Assembly (NCBI GenBank): GCA_014885115.2
Contig: WKLE02002844.1
Location: 33,336-43,978, forward strand
Direction of reading: 5' to 3'
Source: Asterionellopsis glacialis
Taxonomy: Eukaryota > Bacillariophyta > Plagiogrammaphyceae > Rhaphoneidales > Asterionellopsidaceae
DNA length: 10,643 nucleotides
The position numbers and the translations under genes are program-made. Below are positions 8,331-10,643 of this stretch, piece after piece. Positions within the stretch are counted from its first letter, which is position 1. Every line of letters starts with the position of its first letter. The notes below the pieces were generated by a model that saw only the letters and a list, made by a program, of their open reading frames with translations, ran no database searches and was not told the origin of the DNA.

Positions 8331-8732
8331 GGTGGTGGTGGAGCAGAATCCGTGTCTACTAGAGAACTAGATTGATCAAGTCCTATTATTAACTAAAAAG
8401 GAAAAAGTGCGAAACAGAATGGAGACTCTCACTTAAGATTGTCTCCTTCTCCTTCTATGTTTCTCTTTTCAGCAATGAATGAATGATGAATGACACTACT
8501 GATGAAGAGTTGAAATGGTGTCACTCGATCCTAGGGATGGATGCGGTAGATACAAGTGAATCTCGACTCTTGCCTGCACTCGTTCCACAGCGTTTTTGAC
8601 GGTGCTGTGTTTCTTCTCGCTCGGCGTTTCACAGCTTTGCTTTTTCCTTTCTGGGTCAAGCAAGATCACAAGAGAGAGACCGCAGGGCAAGTCTCGCCAG
8701 GTTACCGTCCCTACCGTACCTTACAGTCTTCA
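8331..8732 (-). promoter_or_regulatory. ATG-free upstream leader/promoter of the myosin gene
   Basis: No ATG occurs on the minus strand between the myosin start and 8732 (402 bases), where about six would be expected by chance. This fits a long 5' leader and supports the chosen start. The region contains a 6-base inverted repeat GGAGAC/GTCTCC (8421-8426 and 8441-8446) and ATGA-type short repeats at 8474-8492. A pyrimidine tract ending in AG on the minus strand (at about 8396-8411) could be a leader splice acceptor, but no convincing donor was found. No clear TATA box was identified. Open frames at 8496-8690 (minus) and 8596-8973 (plus) start only at TTG and are not credible genes. Confidence 0.35.
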
Positions 8733-8957
8733 CATACACAGGTACCTGGTACACAGCTTGGTTTTTGGATGGACTATCTCTACTACTAGGATCTCTACTA
8801 GAGGCGTGTGTGTGCCTGTACCTTACAGCTCGACCTTACTCTCTTTATCTGTCGTGCCAACACCCACAAGAACAAAACGAGCAAGGCTCACGCGCCACTA
8901 CGTATCAATGTACCAGGTACGTACCGTATTCATGACTATCCTACTGACTGTACCTGG
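8716..8957. repeat. Cluster of GTACC-based motifs and palindromes
   Basis: Within about 240 bases there are two GTACCWGGTAC palindromes (8742-8752 and 8910-8920), the second followed directly by GTACCG. There are also two copies of GTACCTTACAG (8716-8726 and 8818-8828) and a partial copy, GTACCTGG (8950-8957). Only about 0.005 copies of the full palindrome would be expected per window under equal base use, so three in the window is not chance. The cluster lies 390-630 bases upstream of the myosin ATG. It may be a binding site for a dimeric protein or a lineage-specific dispersed repeat. Confidence 0.6.
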
Positions 8958-9369
8958 CGTGATACCGAATTGAAAAGTTTGCGCCACTGTACAATTTAGT
9001 ACTAAGTGTACGGCAACGTATGTGCTCATTTTTGAATTTACAATATTTGGGGTTGGAAGATACTTATGGAGACGTATCATTATCTCTCTACGTCAACGTT
9101 GAGTACTACTCTACACAAATTCTTACTCCGGGAGCCGGCTAAGGATGGGAGTAATAATCAAATCTTGGTATGCCGGCTTTTCTAACATTCATCGTTAACG
9201 AATTATGTTCTATTCAATAGGTGCGAATGTCAAATTTGTGGTACCTCTTTAAACTACAAATACGTTACGCCGGCATGTTATGTATGTCATAGTGAGTGCC
9301 ATTCCCGCTCCATACACATTCACCAATAGACATTGATCGCATTGTTACACGTCACACATTGGAAGATGC
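8733..9369. other. Intergenic region upstream of myosin
   Basis: No gene is supported. The GTACC-motif cluster lies in the first half. Further right the word GCCGGC occurs three times in otherwise AT-rich DNA: within AGCCGGCT (9133-9140), ATGCCGGC (9170-9177) and GCCGGCAT (9269-9276). The last two form an 8-base inverted repeat about 91 bases apart. No RNA gene was recognised. Confidence 0.5.
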
Positions 9370-9725
9370 GTTGAAGTTCTGTCTGTCATGTCTCTAGTCC
9401 TACTCCGCGCCTCCCTCCAACCAACACGAATTGGAGTTGACACCATCCCCCACAATCTAACGGATCTAAAAAAAAAAACGGACACTACGAACGAACAACA
9501 CGACACGAGAATCTTCGTCTTGCTAGGCGAACGGGCGCCGGTCTTGCCGAATTCAGGCCAGGCGGCGGGTGATTCTCTCCATCAAGTGCAGTACTTACTC
9601 GTACATGGGATATATTGTGATTTCGCCTACAACCGGAGTAAGGCACGCTTGCCATGTCGCTTCGTCATTGGCGTGTCCCAAGGCAGGAGATCTAGAGAAT
9701 CGCGCGGACTGGTACCTGTGTCAAG
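9370..9725. other. GC-richer block without an identifiable gene
   Basis: By eye, base composition rises to roughly 55 percent GC between about 9390 and 9725 and then drops sharply. A 159-codon open frame starts at an ATG at 9388 and runs to 9867, but it crosses the composition boundary. Its first half (for example LLRASLQPTRIGVDTIPH) resembles no family, and its second half is translated T-rich DNA. On the minus strand, a 40-codon open frame at about 9595-9715 ends next to a strong donor-like GTAAGT at about 9591-9596 (minus strand). It could be part of a spliced gene, a first exon or a promoter region. An A11 run lies near 9468-9478, and GTCCTAC recurs at 9397-9403. Confidence 0.3.
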
Positions 9726-10544
9726 TTTTTTCTGCCATCCTCTATTACAAGTTCTTTTCTGCTTTTTTTCTTTTCAAGTGTTATCTTCTTCAATTGGGAC
9801 ATTAAAAATTTTACATTACACAAATTCCATCTTGTCCATCAAGAGGAGTAACATATCACAGCAATAGTGTGTTTCCAATCAAAGTGAATATGTGTCATTA
9901 TAGAGAAGAGTCACTGGTAGAGATTAGTATGATATATATACTGGTATGGTGATCATCACCAACAGCGGCCCCTCAACAAACACAAGTGAATGATTCGTGG
10001 AACACATATGTGTCATGGAGTTTTTTGAATAAGAACAAGGAAGAGAATGAATTACAATCCCCAAGATGAGCAACATTACAATTTTTTCAATGAGAAGCTT
10101 AAAGCTGCTGAATGATGATATCTACCACTAGTAGTACAACAGAAAATTTTCTATTGTACTCTAGTACACAACAAAAAATTCTGGCAAGATTGATAACAAG
10201 AAAACAATGTTTTGTCATCATATACTACTATGAATATTTCATACTGGCTCATGAATTTGTATCAAGAGATGATCATCACTAATAAAAGAGGAAAACAACA
10301 ACAAACCCTATAGTATACACCAACAAACATTTACTGTGACAGTTTTGTTGTAAATAAAGAACTCAAATTATTATTTGTAAGCTACCTAATGCAGAATAAT
10401 CAGTTTTGTGCAGCTAGCCAACCCCAGTGAAGCCAAGAAGGGTAACTAGTAGGTGCACATGATTATGTATTGTGCTTCTTTCATAGAAAGTCTCAAGTGA
10501 GGCATTCTGAAAAAGTTAACCAAAACTCCAGTATCTGGGAGTAG
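9726..10544. other. AT-rich intergenic stretch with palindromes
   Basis: No gene is seen in either strand. Visible structure includes TGGTGATCATCACCA at 9947-9961 (7-base arms around one base), with the core TGATCATCAC repeated at about 10269-10278; the perfect 12-base palindrome ACACATATGTGT at 10002-10013; the 11-base direct repeat ATATGTGTCAT at 9888-9898 and 10006-10016; and the long interrupted palindrome at 10127-10165. Confidence 0.5.
10127..10165. repeat. 39-base interrupted palindrome / hairpin
   Basis: The left arm ACTAG-t-AGTACAA-c-AGAAAA pairs with the right arm TTTTCT-a-TTGTACT-CTAGT. That gives 18 base pairs with one bulged T (10132) and one C/A mismatch (10140 with 10153) and no loop at the centre. 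The core AGAAAATTTTCT is a perfect 12-base palindrome. A structure of this length could extrude as a cruciform or fold in RNA, and may also be the remnant of a small inverted-repeat element. No flanking target-site duplication was recognised. Confidence 0.75.
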
Positions 10545-10643
10545 TTAGTTGTTCATAATTTTAGTGTTGCTTTTAGTTTTTCTTGGTTTTTTGGTAATTC
10601 TTGTTCTACTTCTACTTCTGGTTATAGATGTAGTTCTACTTCT
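10545..10643 (-). CDS. Possible C-terminus of an Arg/Ser-rich protein (partial)
   Basis: Reading leftward from the window edge, the minus strand is open for 32 codons to a TAA at 10545-10547. The sequence includes TRSRSRTRITKKPRKTKS, which is highly basic and resembles Arg-Ser or nuclear basic tails. The other two frames of this strand stop quickly. The Arg-Ser pattern comes partly from a short ACTTCT simple repeat in the DNA, so the frame may be open by chance. If real, the gene lies in the same orientation as myosin and begins outside the window. The function is not assigned. Confidence 0.27.
   Translation of the reverse strand, partial: RSRTTSITRSRSRTRITKKPRKTKSNTKIMNN

Noticed and set aside
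8496..8690. 64-codon minus-strand open frame upstream of myosin
   Set aside because: It has no ATG, is not in continuity with the myosin frame (an in-frame stop lies at 8367-8369), and no splice pair joins it convincingly.
8596..8973. 125-codon plus-strand open frame upstream of myosin
   Set aside because: It begins at TTG rather than ATG, overlaps the motif-rich upstream region of the opposite gene, and has no recognisable protein features.
9388..9867. 159-codon plus-strand ORF starting at ATG
   Set aside because: It crosses a sharp composition boundary, its second half is translated T-rich DNA, and no domain or coding-like consistency is visible. Kept only as a note in the regional entry.
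1..10643. tRNA, rRNA, CRISPR array, or transposase/reverse transcriptase gene
   Set aside because: No tRNA-like T-loop signature, rRNA core sequence, evenly spaced repeat-spacer array, or intact mobile-element enzyme motif was seen on either strand.

Overview
The window looks like nuclear DNA of a microbial eukaryote, most likely a diatom or another photosynthetic stramenopile. It is moderately AT-rich and has long non-coding stretches. It carries an intron-free gene for a very long myosin whose motor sequence resembles stramenopile myosins, and a Gln/Asn/Thr-rich orphan gene. There are no bacterial-style operons or ribosome binding sites. The lineage is inferred from protein style and cannot be proven here.

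Layout. Positions 1-505 hold no convincing gene but contain an imperfect tandem duplication (147-244). On the minus strand, 506-986 may be a decayed coding region broken by one frameshift and one stop. Positions 987-1945 are non-coding and contain six copies of a GTCCTAC/GTAGGAC motif within 675 bases. At 1946-1987 a perfect 21-base tandem duplication forms two back-to-back minimal upstream ORFs (each MQSVVR then stop), ending 19 bases before the ATG of a 308-codon ORF (2007-2933, plus strand). That gene converges on the myosin gene across a T-rich 423-base spacer. The myosin gene fills 3357-8330 on the minus strand: SH3-like domain, complete motor, IQ array, coiled coils, PH-like domain and C-terminal coiled coil, 1657 residues in all. 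Its upstream region lacks any minus-strand ATG for 402 bases. Beyond it, 8733-10544 is intergenic, with palindromic GTACCWGGTAC copies, a GC-richer block near 9370-9725 and a 39-base interrupted palindrome. At the right edge a short minus-strand open frame rich in Arg, Ser, Thr and Lys may be the C-terminus of another gene.

Nothing suggests that the two clear genes work together. The myosin is a probable actin-based motor with a possible lipid- or protein-binding tail. The orphan gene has no recognisable domain, and its leader carries the most unusual regulatory arrangement seen here.
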